Assembly (NCBI RefSeq): GCF_012489685.1
Contig: NC_080044.1
Coordinates: 68,620,732 to 68,684,731, forward strand
Direction: 5' to 3'
From: Lotus japonicus
Lineage: Eukaryota > Streptophyta > Magnoliopsida > Fabales > Fabaceae
DNA: 64,000 bases
Of the stretch, positions 31,000 to 42,532 are shown one piece after another; position 1 is the stretch's first letter; each line of letters begins with the position of its first letter. The notes beneath the pieces were generated by a model, which saw only the letters and a program-made list of their open reading frames with translations, ran no database searches and had not been told where the DNA came from. The position numbers and the translations under genes are program-made.

Positions 31000-32251
31000 T
31001 CACAACAAGCTACTTGATTTGGTAGAGTAATGTATTGGAATATCTGCGGAGGTTGAGCAGCTGAATGTTGAGCTTGAGGAGCTGATCCAAGAAGATCATG
31101 CACAAAAACTTGAGCCTTGCTTATTATTGTCACTTCCCTTGTTTATAGAAGGGGAATTTTATCCTACCTCCAAGTTGTAGGAATACCCGCAAGTGATGTA
31201 ACATGTGAAATGGTTAAATCAGTTGGTTGAATGATTAACTGCTGCTTGAGTTTGACAAATGGTTCGAATAAGTGTTCAATCTATCGCTTGGGATAAGGTA
31301 GAGCGACTTGTCCAATCGGTTTTGTTTTCTTATGTCCTTGCATCATGTTGCTGTAAAGATTTTTTAAATTAATGGTAACATACTGTATTTTGACCATCAG
31401 ACATGGTTAGGATCAGTATTTTCCAAAGCAGTGCAATGGTGTCATCTTCAATATTCAATTCGATACAGGAATAGTTATATGGTAAAAAAAAATCTCTTTT
31501 GCACTGCCATGAGATCAATATCATAGACTCAAAATAACTTTGCACATCAGATTTGGGGCAAATAACACTGGCAGATATATTACTGCATCCTCAAGTGTGC
31601 ACTAGACCACATTTACCTTTTGCTGTCTTCTGGGTAGGTTCTGTTCAAACTCGGAACGTGTTCATTGGGTTGTTGGACTTGCAAAAGGCAAATGAGTATA
31701 TGATTGTTTACCGAAGATTTGATGACTTAGATCTGTTGCCTTACTGTTTTATGAAACAGTTTTTTGTTACTATAAACAGGAAAAGAAAAAACTCGTTCGA
31801 TATGAACAGTTTCAAAATTGTTCTTACAAAACAGTTCAATTTTCAGTTTTTAAAATTGAAATTTCATTGTATAACACATTGTGACCCCAAAAAAAGAACT
31901 CAAAATGGACCTAATTAACAAATGGGTCCAAAGGGAAATATTCAAGTCATACATTCAACTCATTATAATAAAATAAAAATAAATCAATCACTTGAAGGCC
32001 AAATAAAATTCTAGCAGAAATTGGTATCGCCATGATTTTCTCCCTATTAAGCAACTCACTAATTTAATGAGCAAAACATATACGAGCTCAAACATGTTGA
32101 ACATCATAGGCAGGTTATTCCATTAGAATATATCATCAGTAGCAAATTCTGTTGACTCGAAACTGCACCTCTATCAATTACATGATTAGAAAAATCAAAT
32201 CTCAAACAAAAAAAATAAGTTCATATCCTGCAAGCAAAGAAAGACAGACAT
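31000..32251. other. Intergenic between convergent CFM3-like and hydrolase genes
   Basis: Probably contains both 3' UTRs. One 121-codon frame (31553-31918) lacks any recognisable domain and I do not call it a gene. Confidence 0.45.
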
Positions 32252-35200
32252 CTAGGACTCCTGGTGCAAGTTTTCTTTTATGAAGTTCACAACAACCGAG
32301 GCTAGCTCATCTTGGTGATTAGTGTATGAATGATCAGCTCCTTCTATGACATGTAATTTGTGGTTAGGTACAATCTTGGCAAACTCAAGTGCATCTTCAA
32401 CAGGGATAACTGTGTCTGAAGAACCATGAACTGTAAGCACCCTGTCGTACATAATGTGATTTGAGATTAGAACTTCTATACGAGATGGTGGTGATTTCAG
32501 AGTTATATGAGGACAGTTTTTTGCAGTATCACCATCCTAACTTCATCATCTCTCGTACAGATTTATTCTTCTTCAAATAACTGCACTATAAGCTAAAGCA
32601 AGTCTTGTTCCTAAATTAAAAACCATACATAAAAATGCAAAAAAAAAATACCCTACTTGATTAGGGAGAAAATCAAAATTACACCATTTTAATTTACAAG
32701 TAAATATTTAATCTGCGAATTTCCCTAGTTTTCAAAAGTTATAAAATTGGCAGGGGGAGTTCCATTTAGCAAATACCAATTCCGGAATTTATACAACATC
32801 AAATATTGCTGATTTTGTATGTTTGACTTGGATGGTGATGGATTTTCTTCTGATTCTCCAGAACCTTCTTCTTCATTGCATGTTCATTACTTACAAAATT
32901 TATTTCATTCTTATTTAATTCTCAACCAAACTTGAAACTCTTAAAATGAGTATGTACGTTTGAAGAATTTGGAATTATTGGCCCTACACACACATTATCC
33001 TAACTTTCATTGCTTCTGCTTTACAGAAACACTGCAAATTCAACACGTATAATTAATCAACAAAAAGATGCAAAAAAAGGGGCTGTGATGCCAAAGAGAC
33101 CAAGAGGGTGAAGCAAGAGACCAGTAAAAAATTCCCTCACCTGCAATCTTTATCAATCTGAAGGCATGCTTCATGCATATTTGTATTTAATCGGTCCATC
33201 AAACTATCTTCAGTCACACGGAAAATAAAACTTCCTGCAACAGTTCATGTCCTCAAAGGGTCATACAATAACAAAATAAATTTGTGCATCTGTTAGACAG
33301 TCAGAAACTGAGAATGACATATCATGTGCCATCTATAATGTTTTCCTACCAATTTTCAAGTATTGAATACATTTGTTAATAATTATTGCATAGATTTTTC
33401 ATTTTCCCGTCTTTTGTCTTTCCTCTATGGCCCGTTCTGTTAACAGACATTTAAGAGAATGCACCAGCACCATGGTATCATAAGAGTAAAAAAGTTTCAG
33501 CTTATATGATATAATAATCCCCAATTCCAAATTTTAGTTTAAAGTAAACTGTAAAAGTAAAATAAGCCATGGTTTTGGACTTACTGATTTGAGAAAATAC
33601 ACAAACAGTAAGTTCAAAGTAGAAAACAAGTGATCTTTAATCAATAGACACTGCATTTGTTCAATTATCTCTTACAACATGCTCCTGCACTAAGGAATTG
33701 AAACTTGTGTCCGATTAAATGATAAGTTACCTAATCTCTTCACATCAATGAAACCATCCTTTCTAATTCTTTCCATAAAATCTTTTCCAAGCCGTTCTTC
33801 AATTCCTGTCTTCAGATCATAACGTCCAGAGATGTTGACAACTGTTTTAATGTCATGATATTTTGAAGCATAAAGAAGCACCACGCCACCTCCTACATCA
33901 CGATACAGTTACAATTATTAATAGTTCAATTATGCATACAAACTTCAAAAAAAAAATTGAGAGAAGCCATTTGAGAAGATGTATCTGTCAAAGTTTCACT
34001 AATAAGTCAGATTTCACGGATTACAAAGGAAAATAAATGACCACCCACATAGAGTAGGGGTTTATGAATTTTCACCAAACCTATATAATACCTATTTTAG
34101 AAAATTACTTCGCCTCAACACCATGTTAAAATGAAAAGACTAACCAAGTTCCTGTGTATCAGGTTTTTGCTGAGAAGCTCAGAAATATAAGCTCAGCAGC
34201 AAGTACCAACTAAGACGAAAGTAGATCCTGGTTTTATTTCAGAAATAACACAACTCTTTTCATACAAAATCACTCAAAGTTTCTATCTTCACAACAAAAC
34301 CATCACGAAATAACTTAAACAAGAATAATTATCATAATGCCATCAATTATATAATGGAATATAATTGAATAGTCATTATAAGACTCAGCACAAATATCCT
34401 AAATGCTATCTTGACATATCTTTTTCATCATTTTCTTGTTGGCAGAAACACTTGCCGATAAGGAGAACAAGTCAATATACCTTTACTATGCCCAACAACT
34501 GCACTAACTACACGGTTTGCTTCATTGAAATGTTGAGTTACAGCATGTAAATCCTCAGCCTCCCTCCAATAGTAGCCATATTGAAATGTACCATCACTTT
34601 CCCTAAAATAAAGTGAAGCAAGACTAATGATCCATAACTTTTGTAATGTTTTAGTGATCATATTATTCCATCCAGTTTTCATATGCAATCACAAAGTAAT
34701 AGTTTATAGTAAAGCTATAATTAGCGCATACAACTTCAATCAACATAAAACTTTAAATACTATAAAAAAAAAAAACTTGGTCTTGTGTACATAATCTTCT
34801 TCTTGCTGCTATTGTCAACTTATTCTAGTAAGCCACCAAGCACAAAAGTTACAATTCTATAAGTTGTTTCAAAGCAGAACATTAGAAGAATACAAAGTAT
34901 CAATGTATCATATAACTATTTTTTTCTATTACCTATCACCTATAGCATGATGTTAATCCAGTTTCACAATACCTACTGTATCAACCAAGAGCCACTTGTT
35001 GCATATGTTCATGATTCAAGGTTAAAGTCAAATTTTATGATTACCCATTTCCAGAAAAGTCAAAGCGGAAAGAACTGATTCTGGCATTTCCCAATGCACC
35101 AGCAAGGTTCACTAAGGAATCAGATTCCTGAAAATAAGAAAATTGAAGCAATGAAAACAACTGGGGTAAAAAGAATATGAAGCTTAACATAGGAAGAAAG

Positions 35201-35481
35201 TAGAAACTAACTTTGGAGGACCGAAATCCATGGCACAAGATTACAATTTCCTTGGATCCAGAATCATGCAATATACCGACTAGCTTTTCACCGTGCTTGT
35301 TGGGTATTATGAGTCTCTGTTGCTCAACACCTGGGATTTGTGCAGCTAGAGCCATGTTGAATTTGAAGGTTCTGGGTTTGTGATTGGATGGGATGGAAAA
35401 ACGAACCTGGTAATGGGAAAATTTAGACAAAGAAGGTGTTAGAGAAAGTGAGGAATAAGCATTTTGCAGAAGGGTATCCAT
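32252..35481 (-). CDS. Alpha/beta hydrolase (serine hydrolase family), 6 exons
   Basis: Exons (minus): 35212-35481, 35045-35127, 34481-34602, 33731-33892, 33141-33234, 32252-32441; 306 residues. The fold is recognised from the oxyanion region VILCHGFRSSK, the block FRFDFSGNGESDG, the nucleophile elbow GHSKGG with Ser157, the acid in GSSDTVIP (Asp253) and the His in GADHSY (His281), giving a complete Ser-Asp-His triad. The natural substrate is not deducible. I chose the ATG at 35481, because upstream in the same frame there is only a Ser run encoded by a GAT microsatellite, a GTG and then a stop. A later ATG before ALAAQIPG could give a shorter form. The Ser-rich N-terminus (1-45) may be an organelle-targeting peptide. 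The neighbouring CFM3-like gene converges on it. Confidence 0.9.
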
Positions 35482-35509
35482 TGGGATTGACCAATGATCA
35501 GAATATGAA

Positions 35510-35541
<32 letters not shown>

Positions 35542-35542
35542 G
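35510..35542. repeat. (GAT)n microsatellite in the hydrolase 5' leader
   Basis: About eleven uninterrupted triplets lie 30-60 bp upstream of the chosen start codon, so they are likely transcribed in the 5' leader. Confidence 0.9.
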
Positions 35543-35879
35543 TTCACTTACACAAACGTTAAACAGAACAAACACTTGTGTAATTGTGTTGTTGTTTTGT
35601 CAGCTACTCAATTCTCACTCAGTAGTGTGTGGACGAGTGAAACATGTTCGTTTTGTGCTATTTGAAACTGCTAGCTTTGCCTGCTTTGGATTTAGTTTCA
35701 CCCTAATCTTGTTTCAAAAGAAAATTAGTGGAGGAATATAAGAAGCTAGCTAAAAAGCTTATAAGTGCTCAAAGTTGATAGCTGAAAATTTTATGATTAG
35801 AAAAAATGTGTTTTTTTTTGTTACAAACGAAAGAAAACGAAAGAAGAAAAAAAAAGTGATGTTTTTTTTTACAAGAAGA

Positions 35880-36275
35880 AAACTAAACTAGGGCGTCAAG
35901 GTAGAGCGACGCAATGACATCAGAAGGCGGAAGCTGCTAGACACGCCTTGAGGAAGACGCTCTCGAAGCTTGTATAGCCAAGAAGTTTACTGCATTATTC
36001 CACTCCCGCATGACGTAAGCAACACGGACCTCCTAGTTCCAACCAAGTAATTCCTTAACCCGCTGAACGATATTGCGAGCCCAATAATCTAAATCGCAGG
36101 TTGAAGCACATCAATCACATTCCTACAATTAGACACACAAATCACCTCCCTAAAAACATGCATTAGACATGTCTCCACAACCAATATCTTAGCTAAAAAA
36201 GCACTCCCGTGCCTAAAACTATTAGTTACTCCCGAGATTTAAGTGTCGTAAGTGTTGCGAATCACAGCGCCGCAC
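35880..36275 (-). mobile_element. LINE RNase H remnant
   Basis: The minus strand, in shifting frames, encodes an RNase H-like (RVT_3) tail: GCGAVIRNTYDT, FLAKILVVETCLMHVF, then VREW-like NNAVNFLAIQASRA and a short C-terminus. Stops interrupt it. Only the 3' end of a LINE is present, upstream of the ENOD93-like gene. Confidence 0.55.
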
Positions 36276-36622
36276 CCTAATAAAAGTGTATTTGATAAAA
36301 CCAATTGTTGACAAGCTCAAATTATAAATAGTAAAAAATAATATCTTATATATATTTTTTGTATTTATTTACACAATAGTATTAAAAAATTATCACTTTA
36401 AATAAGTTGGGTTGAGTTTTGATTAAATAGGTTTTGTTCTAAGACAGCATCCTTGTCCTCAAGGATGGGAAACTCGTCTCTGGCCGTTGATGAGGGTAGA
36501 TCAAGCGGTAGAGATTTAGAGGGAGATAGCAGCAGTTCAGCATCACACGTGATGTGTTTGACAGGTCTTATCGTGTTTGCTTTACTGAATTCAATTTGGT
36601 TTTGGAATTTCAAAGAAGAAGA

Positions 36623-38212
36623 ATGGGTATCCCGTCCGAACTCAGGGATCTGTGGGTCTCCAAAACAAAAACACCTTTCCTTATTGCTTCTCCAGCTGAG
36701 GAGAGCAAGCTTTTGAGGTCTAAGCAATGTACTAATGGTAGGTTTTCATTTTTGGATCTTAATAATAAATATCTCATCGATCTAAAATTCGGATCCATAG
36801 GAGAGTTATTATTATTTGATCTAATCTGATCTTGTTAATTTAATTTCAAAACTACTATCTTATATATATATGCAGAGGGTGTGCGTGCTGGATTAAAAGC
36901 AGCTACCATTGCATGTGTTGCTAGCGCTGTGCCGACGGTATGTAATTTTTCATTTTGCTCATTTTGCCAGGATAGGATAATGTAATTTGTAAAAGCGTTA
37001 TTCTTTTATCTTTCAAAAAGTTTAGCATATGGTATATACTAAATGTGCCGAGGCCAAATTGCTAGCGTAGAGTTTAACACATAAATAACCTCCATTGTGG
37101 CACCTCCCTTTGCAGATACCATCTAAGCAATATGGCTTCAATTTTTCTTAGTATTAAAAAAGAAAGAAATAGATAGTAGATTTACAACCTCCATATGGCA
37201 CCTCCCACTCAAGCTTAAATCTTAGTATTAAAGAATTGTACAGGTGCTTAAAGGAAAAAGATGAGAGAAGATTGGTAACTAATCAAAACCCATTAGATAG
37301 TAGATTTGCTTAGCAAGTCAAAGAGCTCATTGGATAAAAACTTGTATAAAAATAGTACACAATAGCTAGTCAAACTCAAACCCCACTAAATAAAAGTAGA
37401 ATTCTCACCTCCAAGCACTACTAGACTGGATAAAGACATTTATAAAATTACAGGGGCCATAAGGTCTATTAATGCTATTAATGTAAAATAAATTGAAAAC
37501 GCAGGGGGTGACCATGGCCTCCATAGTCCCTCTTGCCTCCGCCCCTGCTTGCCAATATCAATAAATTATATTGTACAAGTATAATGCTAGAATAAAGAAT
37601 GTTAATCGTCTCTTGCTCTAGTACAGATACACTTGTTTTATTGTCTTAAAAATAATGATGATACATTCAACTTCAATTTGACTGGTTTGAGTTCAAGACC
37701 AAATTACTTTTTTGGTTACTGCTTTTAACGGTATCCAACTATCTGGCAAATTGTAAACGTTGGGCGTTTGTTGATGATGATAAATCATGTTGAAAGATCA
37801 AACCTAATATACATTCACTTCACTATCATGTCATTCTATGCCATTAATGGTTAGAGTTCATTTCATGTTGCATTGTTCAAATTTGCAGTTGGCTGCAGTT
37901 CGCATGATTCCATGGGCGAAGGCAAACCTCAATTATACTGCTCAGGCACTCATCATATCTGCTGGTATGATTTCAACAAATATTGCTCCGTTTTCACAAT
38001 TCAATAAAAAATGAATGTAACACTTAGTCAATTAGCTTTAAACATATTGCAATGTGTTTTGAGTACATATTGAATTTAGCATTGTATCTCGTTGGTGAAC
38101 AGCATCCATTGCCTCATACTTCATTGTTGCTGATAAAACTATCTTGGAATGTGCAAGAAAGAATGCCCGGCTTCAAGACTCTCTGAGGCATGATAATACA
38201 GGTGCATCTTAG
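36623..38212 (+). CDS. ENOD93: Early nodulin 93-like small membrane protein
   Basis: Exons: 36623-36737, 36876-36937, 37889-37964, 38103-38212; 120 residues, the usual ENOD93 size. Diagnostic blocks are MGIPSELRDLWV, FLIASPAEESKLLR, EGVRAGLKAATIACVASAVPT, MIPWAKANLNYTAQALI and YFIVADKTILECARKNA. Two hydrophobic stretches (about 47-60 and 74-95) suggest a membrane protein. The family was found as genes induced early in legume nodules, has members in non-legumes, and has been linked to mitochondria; the precise role here is inference. A 252-bp upstream frame starting with ATG at 36465 overlaps the start in another phase. If transcription starts upstream of 36465 it could restrain translation. 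Confidence 0.93.
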
Positions 38213-38759
38213 AAACTGTAGTACCCATAGTTGGTCTAGTGCATAATGGTGCTGCTACTTGTAATACAATCAGCAGGGCTAGAGCAGATGGTTTTGAAGG
38301 TGTATATACTTCAATAAGATATTTTGCATTGTGTGACAATCAGTTGTAATTGTGTCTCCCTACGGCTTCAGAATTCCTATGTCTAACCTATGCAGGGGTG
38401 TATTTGTTTTTTCTAGCATGAGTTGCCATTTCTATTTGTCAACATAAAAAAGAACAGTTGCAAACTTCCATGAGCAGCAGTTTAACATAAAGGTCTTGTT
38501 CTACTTGCATCCGTTATTTCATTTTCCATATTCCAATGCCCAAGATTATCTGGGTAAGTGAGTTGGGAATTTATAAACTATTTGAGTTCTGTTTGTTAAT
38601 TGCACAATTAAATTAAAACTATCCAACGAAACAGATAAGTTGCAGGGTTTAATATGTTTTCATTCTATAGAAGTTAACAGTGAAGTAGAGTGAAAAGAAT
38701 GAATTTTGTTGCGTGAACAAAAATTAATTGTTGAAAAGAAGGAAGTGGGAAGAGAAATT
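38213..38759. other. 3' flank of the ENOD93-like gene
   Basis: AT-rich sequence with no coding block seen; the 3' UTR is probably in the first 200-300 bp. Confidence 0.4.
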
Positions 38760-39397
38760 TCCTTTGAAAATTAAGAGGGGAACTGGGCAGCCAGGTGATG
38801 TCCTACGACGAATTGCTCTGGATGTTGGGGATTTCCAGCGTTGGGGAGGTGGCGTCCCTCAGGCCGAGCCCACCGTGAGTTAAGGTGCCCAGGAAATCAT
38901 GCTTCATACTGATGGTATCTGGTTCCGGGAAGAGGATAAGATGGGTGGAGGAGGAGTTATCAGAGATAACAATGGTAGATGGATTTCCGGATTCGCAGCA
39001 GCTTTTGGAGCGGGTGACGCGTTCAAGGCTGAGCTAATGGCGGTGTTGCGTGGATTAGAACACACTTGGGAGCTTGGATATCGAAACATTATGTGTTTCG
39101 TTGATTGTGTCCAGGTGCAGGAGGTCCTGATGGGCAGCGGGGATGTGAGCAATTTCTGGCATAGTGATGAGATCATGGCAGGTCGAACTATAATGGCAAG
39201 AAATTGGAGTGTAACAATTGTTCACGTTCCAAGGGAGAGAAACCAGATTGCAGATGCCTTGGCTAAAATGGCTGTCCGTGAGAATTGGAGTTGGAAGGTT
39301 TGGGCGATTCCGCCTTCCGTTGTGGTTCCCCTGCTTTCCTAGGATGTAGTAGCTTAGTTTTTTTGTTCTGTTGTTTTTCCTTGATGTTACCAAAAAA
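38760..39397 (+). mobile_element. 5'-truncated LINE with an open RNase H domain
   Basis: An upstream broken stretch (38765-38895) reads ALDVGDFQRWGGGVPQAEP, typical of the L1 ORF2 end. It is followed by an open frame 38899-39342 (147 residues) that is a nearly complete RNase H-like RVT_3 domain. The expected acidic residues are present: D5 (HTDGIW), E45 (KAELMAVL), D69 (CFVDC) and D119 (IADALAKM). The copy ends with a short A-rich tail (39391-39397). It lies immediately before the receptor-kinase pseudogene. The frame is probably just the undamaged end of a truncated LINE, not a host gene. Confidence 0.75.
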
Positions 39398-39412
39398 AGT
39401 TCCAAGAGTTCA

Positions 39413-40731
39413 ATGGCATCCCTTGAAAGTGGGATGATGAACATGTCATCGTCCTTGTCATCATCGTCGTCAACTCTTGTTGTTTTCTCAAGCCCTGCGT
39501 TGAAGCACTTGCAAATTGAGGACTTGCTCAGAGCTCCTGCTGAATTGATTGGGAGAGGAAATCATGGAAGCCTCTTCAAGGTGATGCCAGACAATGGAGT
39601 GCTTTTGGCAGCCAAGAGGACCAATGACTGCTTTTGGCAGCCAAGAGGACCAATGACTGGGGAATTTCAAAACAAGATTTTTAGAGAAGGATGAATAAGA
39701 TTAGTCAAATGAAGCATCCATATGTAGTTGCACTTGTTGCATATTATTGCTCGCCACAAGAGTAGCTACTGGTATATGAATACTTGGAGAATGGGTGTCT
39801 CTTCCGAACGCAATCAGGTAAGTAGTCTTAACCAAATGGTTGTCCTTTAAAACCAGAACATACCATGAGGATAAAAACCAAAATTTGCATACATACCAAA
39901 TACTAATAGCATGTTTGGTTTTTTCTTCATCAGAATCAATTATAAAACCTGGAAACTACTCACAGAAGCTTCTTCGCTGAATTGACTGACTTCAGAATAA
40001 TTGCAGAAGAGTTTCCAAACATGAGCTAAATAATGAATCCAAAGCATTGTGTTGGTGTTTTTACATTATGATGCTCTTTTGCCTCTTGTGATCCAAAGTC
40101 TTCTTGCTTTTTTTCTTCAGAGCTACATTTTGATTGATATGTCAGGGTCCCTATTGAGTGGGGAAGCAGATTTAAATTTAAGGTTGGTGCTAAAGTAGCT
40201 GAGGCTTCGGCTTATATGCATGAGGAGCTTCATGGAAGTGGAATAGTTCATGGTAACTTAAAAACCAAGTAACATTTTGTTTGGAAAGAATATGGATCCA
40301 TGCATAAGCGGATATGGTTTGATGGTTGTTGAAGAAAAAAGTTCAAAGTGCAATTTCTCACAGAATTAGGAGGCTAAAAAACAAGAGTCTAGCAACTTCT
40401 CATGCAGATAGCAATAGCACCTTAAAAGTTGATACATATGCCTATGGTGTGATCCTTGTGGAGCTTCTGACAGACAGGAAAACTATAGTTCAGAACAATG
40501 GGTTCAATCTGGCCGAAATGGGTGAATTCAGTGATCAGAACGAATGGACTGTTGAAGTTTGACAACTCATTGATTTCACAAGGTCTTGTGAAGAGGATGA
40601 TGAACTTGTTGCATGTTGCATTACAATGTGTAAATCCTTCTCCAACTGATAGACCAAGCATGAGTGATGTTGCAGCACTGACAATTGCATTGAAAGAGGA
40701 CGATGAAAGATCCGCAATCTTCAACTCATGA
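39413..40731 (+). pseudogene. Receptor-like kinase pseudogene (inactive LRR-RLK type)
   Basis: Only the cytoplasmic kinase half is present. Seen in order: ALKHLQIEDLLRAPAELIGRGNHGSLFKV (N-lobe, in two parts) from 39503, a YEYLENG region near 39777, an intron (donor about 39820, acceptor about 40120), a degraded catalytic loop where HGNLK replaces the HRDLK motif near 40252, and an end with MMNLLHVALQCVNPSPTDR then PSMSDVAALT before the stop at 40731. This resembles PRK or At2g26730-like predicted inactive kinases. A 29-bp tandem duplication (39601-39658) shifts the frame. Further stops (near 39692, 39760, 40270) and frameshifts (near 40330, 40560) follow. No ectodomain was found upstream; a LINE tail lies there instead. 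Confidence 0.85.
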
Positions 40732-40953
40732 GCTGAGACTTTAATTATGACACTTCTATTCTTCATATCAGCTCACAAAAGAAATGTTCTATGAAATTAG
40801 AGTTTCTCTAATTTTTATATTTACACCAATAACAAGCTACACAATTCCTCCACCACTTCGTCACCGGTACAGAATTGCGAAAAAACTTCTGATACGCTAG
40901 CTCAGAAGGTTGAAGCAGGGAAAACATAAATCATTGCACAATATTAGATATTG
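40732..40953. other. 3' flank of the kinase pseudogene
   Basis: Short noncoding stretch up to the 9-bp duplication that borders the following MULE. Confidence 0.4.
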
Positions 40954-42523
40954 GGCTTAAATAAGTTTTTCGTCCCTAACCTTTTCATAATACTTGGTTT
41001 TCGTCCCTCGCCGGAGCAAAGGTGGGGTTTAGTCCCTAACCTTTGCCAAAACGTTTGGTTTTAGTCCCTCCGGAGCTCTGGGTCAACGCCGGAGCTCCGG
41101 TGGCCCATGTGGCATGGCCACGTCAGTTTAATGAGGCCAGGTGGAAAAAAAATTTATTTTAAATTCTAAAAAAAAATGAACTATTTCTTAACACCATAAT
41201 TAAATCATCATCTTCAACCATTTCTTAACAGCATAGGCACAAAGCTTTCATTTAAACCCAGAAAAATGAAAATGAAAAGGACTCACGTTGGAAGGAAGGA
41301 AAATTAGCAATCCTTCATTCAAGATCTTTGTTAAAGGAGAAACAAAAAAAAATTAGCAAACTAAAAATTTCCAGAAACAAGTAAATTAATACAACCATCT
41401 CCAGAATCCAAATTAAAAAATAACCCAAATCTAGGTTTTAACTCACTATCACCAGCCTATATTCTGCAACAATATACATTCCAGCAAACACACCAAAACC
41501 CAATCTCGCTCCATTGTGTCAGGACTTTCATCACCAACTCTACCAATTCAAGTATACTTTCATATGCTAAGGACACCAAATCCATGATACAATAGCCACC
41601 ACAGAACACGCATAAACACATCCACCACCAAGAGCTACCCTTTTCCACAATAACTCTGCTACACAACTTCTATACAGTTCAAATCAATTGAAATATCTCG
41701 TCTCCAACAAGCAATCTACACAAGCATGAGGATCCTCGAATCTATCTTCAACAGCGGCATGGTGATCGCACTAGATCTTGCCGCCGCGAGCGCCAGATTC
41801 AGAAGAACGACAAGGAGAAGAGGAAACGTAGACCCAGAAACCGAAGACCACTCTCCTTCGAGGCCTTCATCTCCTACCTCATCTGGACCTCAAACAATAC
41901 CCATAAATTAGGGTTTCAAGACACAACAGAGAAGATCCTTCTCACCTCAAACAATACCCAGAAATTAGGGTTCCAATCTACTATGTTCAAGTCTCCTTCT
42001 CCCTCTGCTCGCGGTCTCTCTCTTTCTCTCTTACTCGATGCTCAGATCCGTGGTGCCATTTTGGGTTGCAATTTCGGATATTCTTCTCTCTTGAATGTTT
42101 CCCCCTTTTTTTTCTTTGGGTGTTGATGTGGTGGTGAGGAGTGGTGGCTTGATGCGTGCTGTCTGTGTGGAATGGGAAGGGGCTTGGGGTGTACAACAGA
42201 TTTGATTCTGGTCAAGTACAAAACTGAAGATGATAACTCAGTTGAAGAAGAAGATATTGATTAGAATGAAGAGTTTTAATTATGGTGTTAAGAAATAGTT
42301 AATTTTTTTTAGAATTTAAAAGAAAAAAAAATAACACATGACCTCATTAATCCACGTGGCCATGCCACATGGGCCACCGGAGCTCCGGCGTTGACCCAGA
42401 GCTCCGGAGGGACTAAAACCAAACGTTTTGGCAAATGTTAGGGACTAAACCCCACCTTTGCTCCGGCGAGGGACGAAAACCAGGTATTATGGAAAGGTTA
42501 GGGACGAAAAACTTATTTAAGCC
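40954..42523. mobile_element. Mutator-like element with about 250-bp inverted repeats
   Basis: The element is 1570 bp, starts GGCTTAAATAAG and ends with its complement. It is flanked by the perfect 9-bp target duplication TAGATATTG (40945-40953 and 42524-42532). The inverted repeats are nearly identical for about 190 bp and can be followed, with gaps, to about 41207 on the left and 42275 on the right. They contain GC-rich palindromic blocks such as GCCGGAGCTCCGG. The interior (41210-42270) has no transposase; a 61-codon frame at 41726-41911 is unrecognised. The size, TIR length and 9-bp duplication fit a non-autonomous MULE. Confidence 0.93.
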
Positions 42524-42532
42524 TAGATATTG

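Noticed and set aside
31553..31918. 121-codon frame between convergent genes
   Set aside because: No domain and no supporting exon structure; probably part of the intergenic or 3' UTR sequence.
35482..35547. Upstream extension of the hydrolase with a run of Ser residues
   Set aside because: The frame begins with GTG, is preceded by an in-frame stop and consists of a GAT microsatellite; the first ATG is at 35481.
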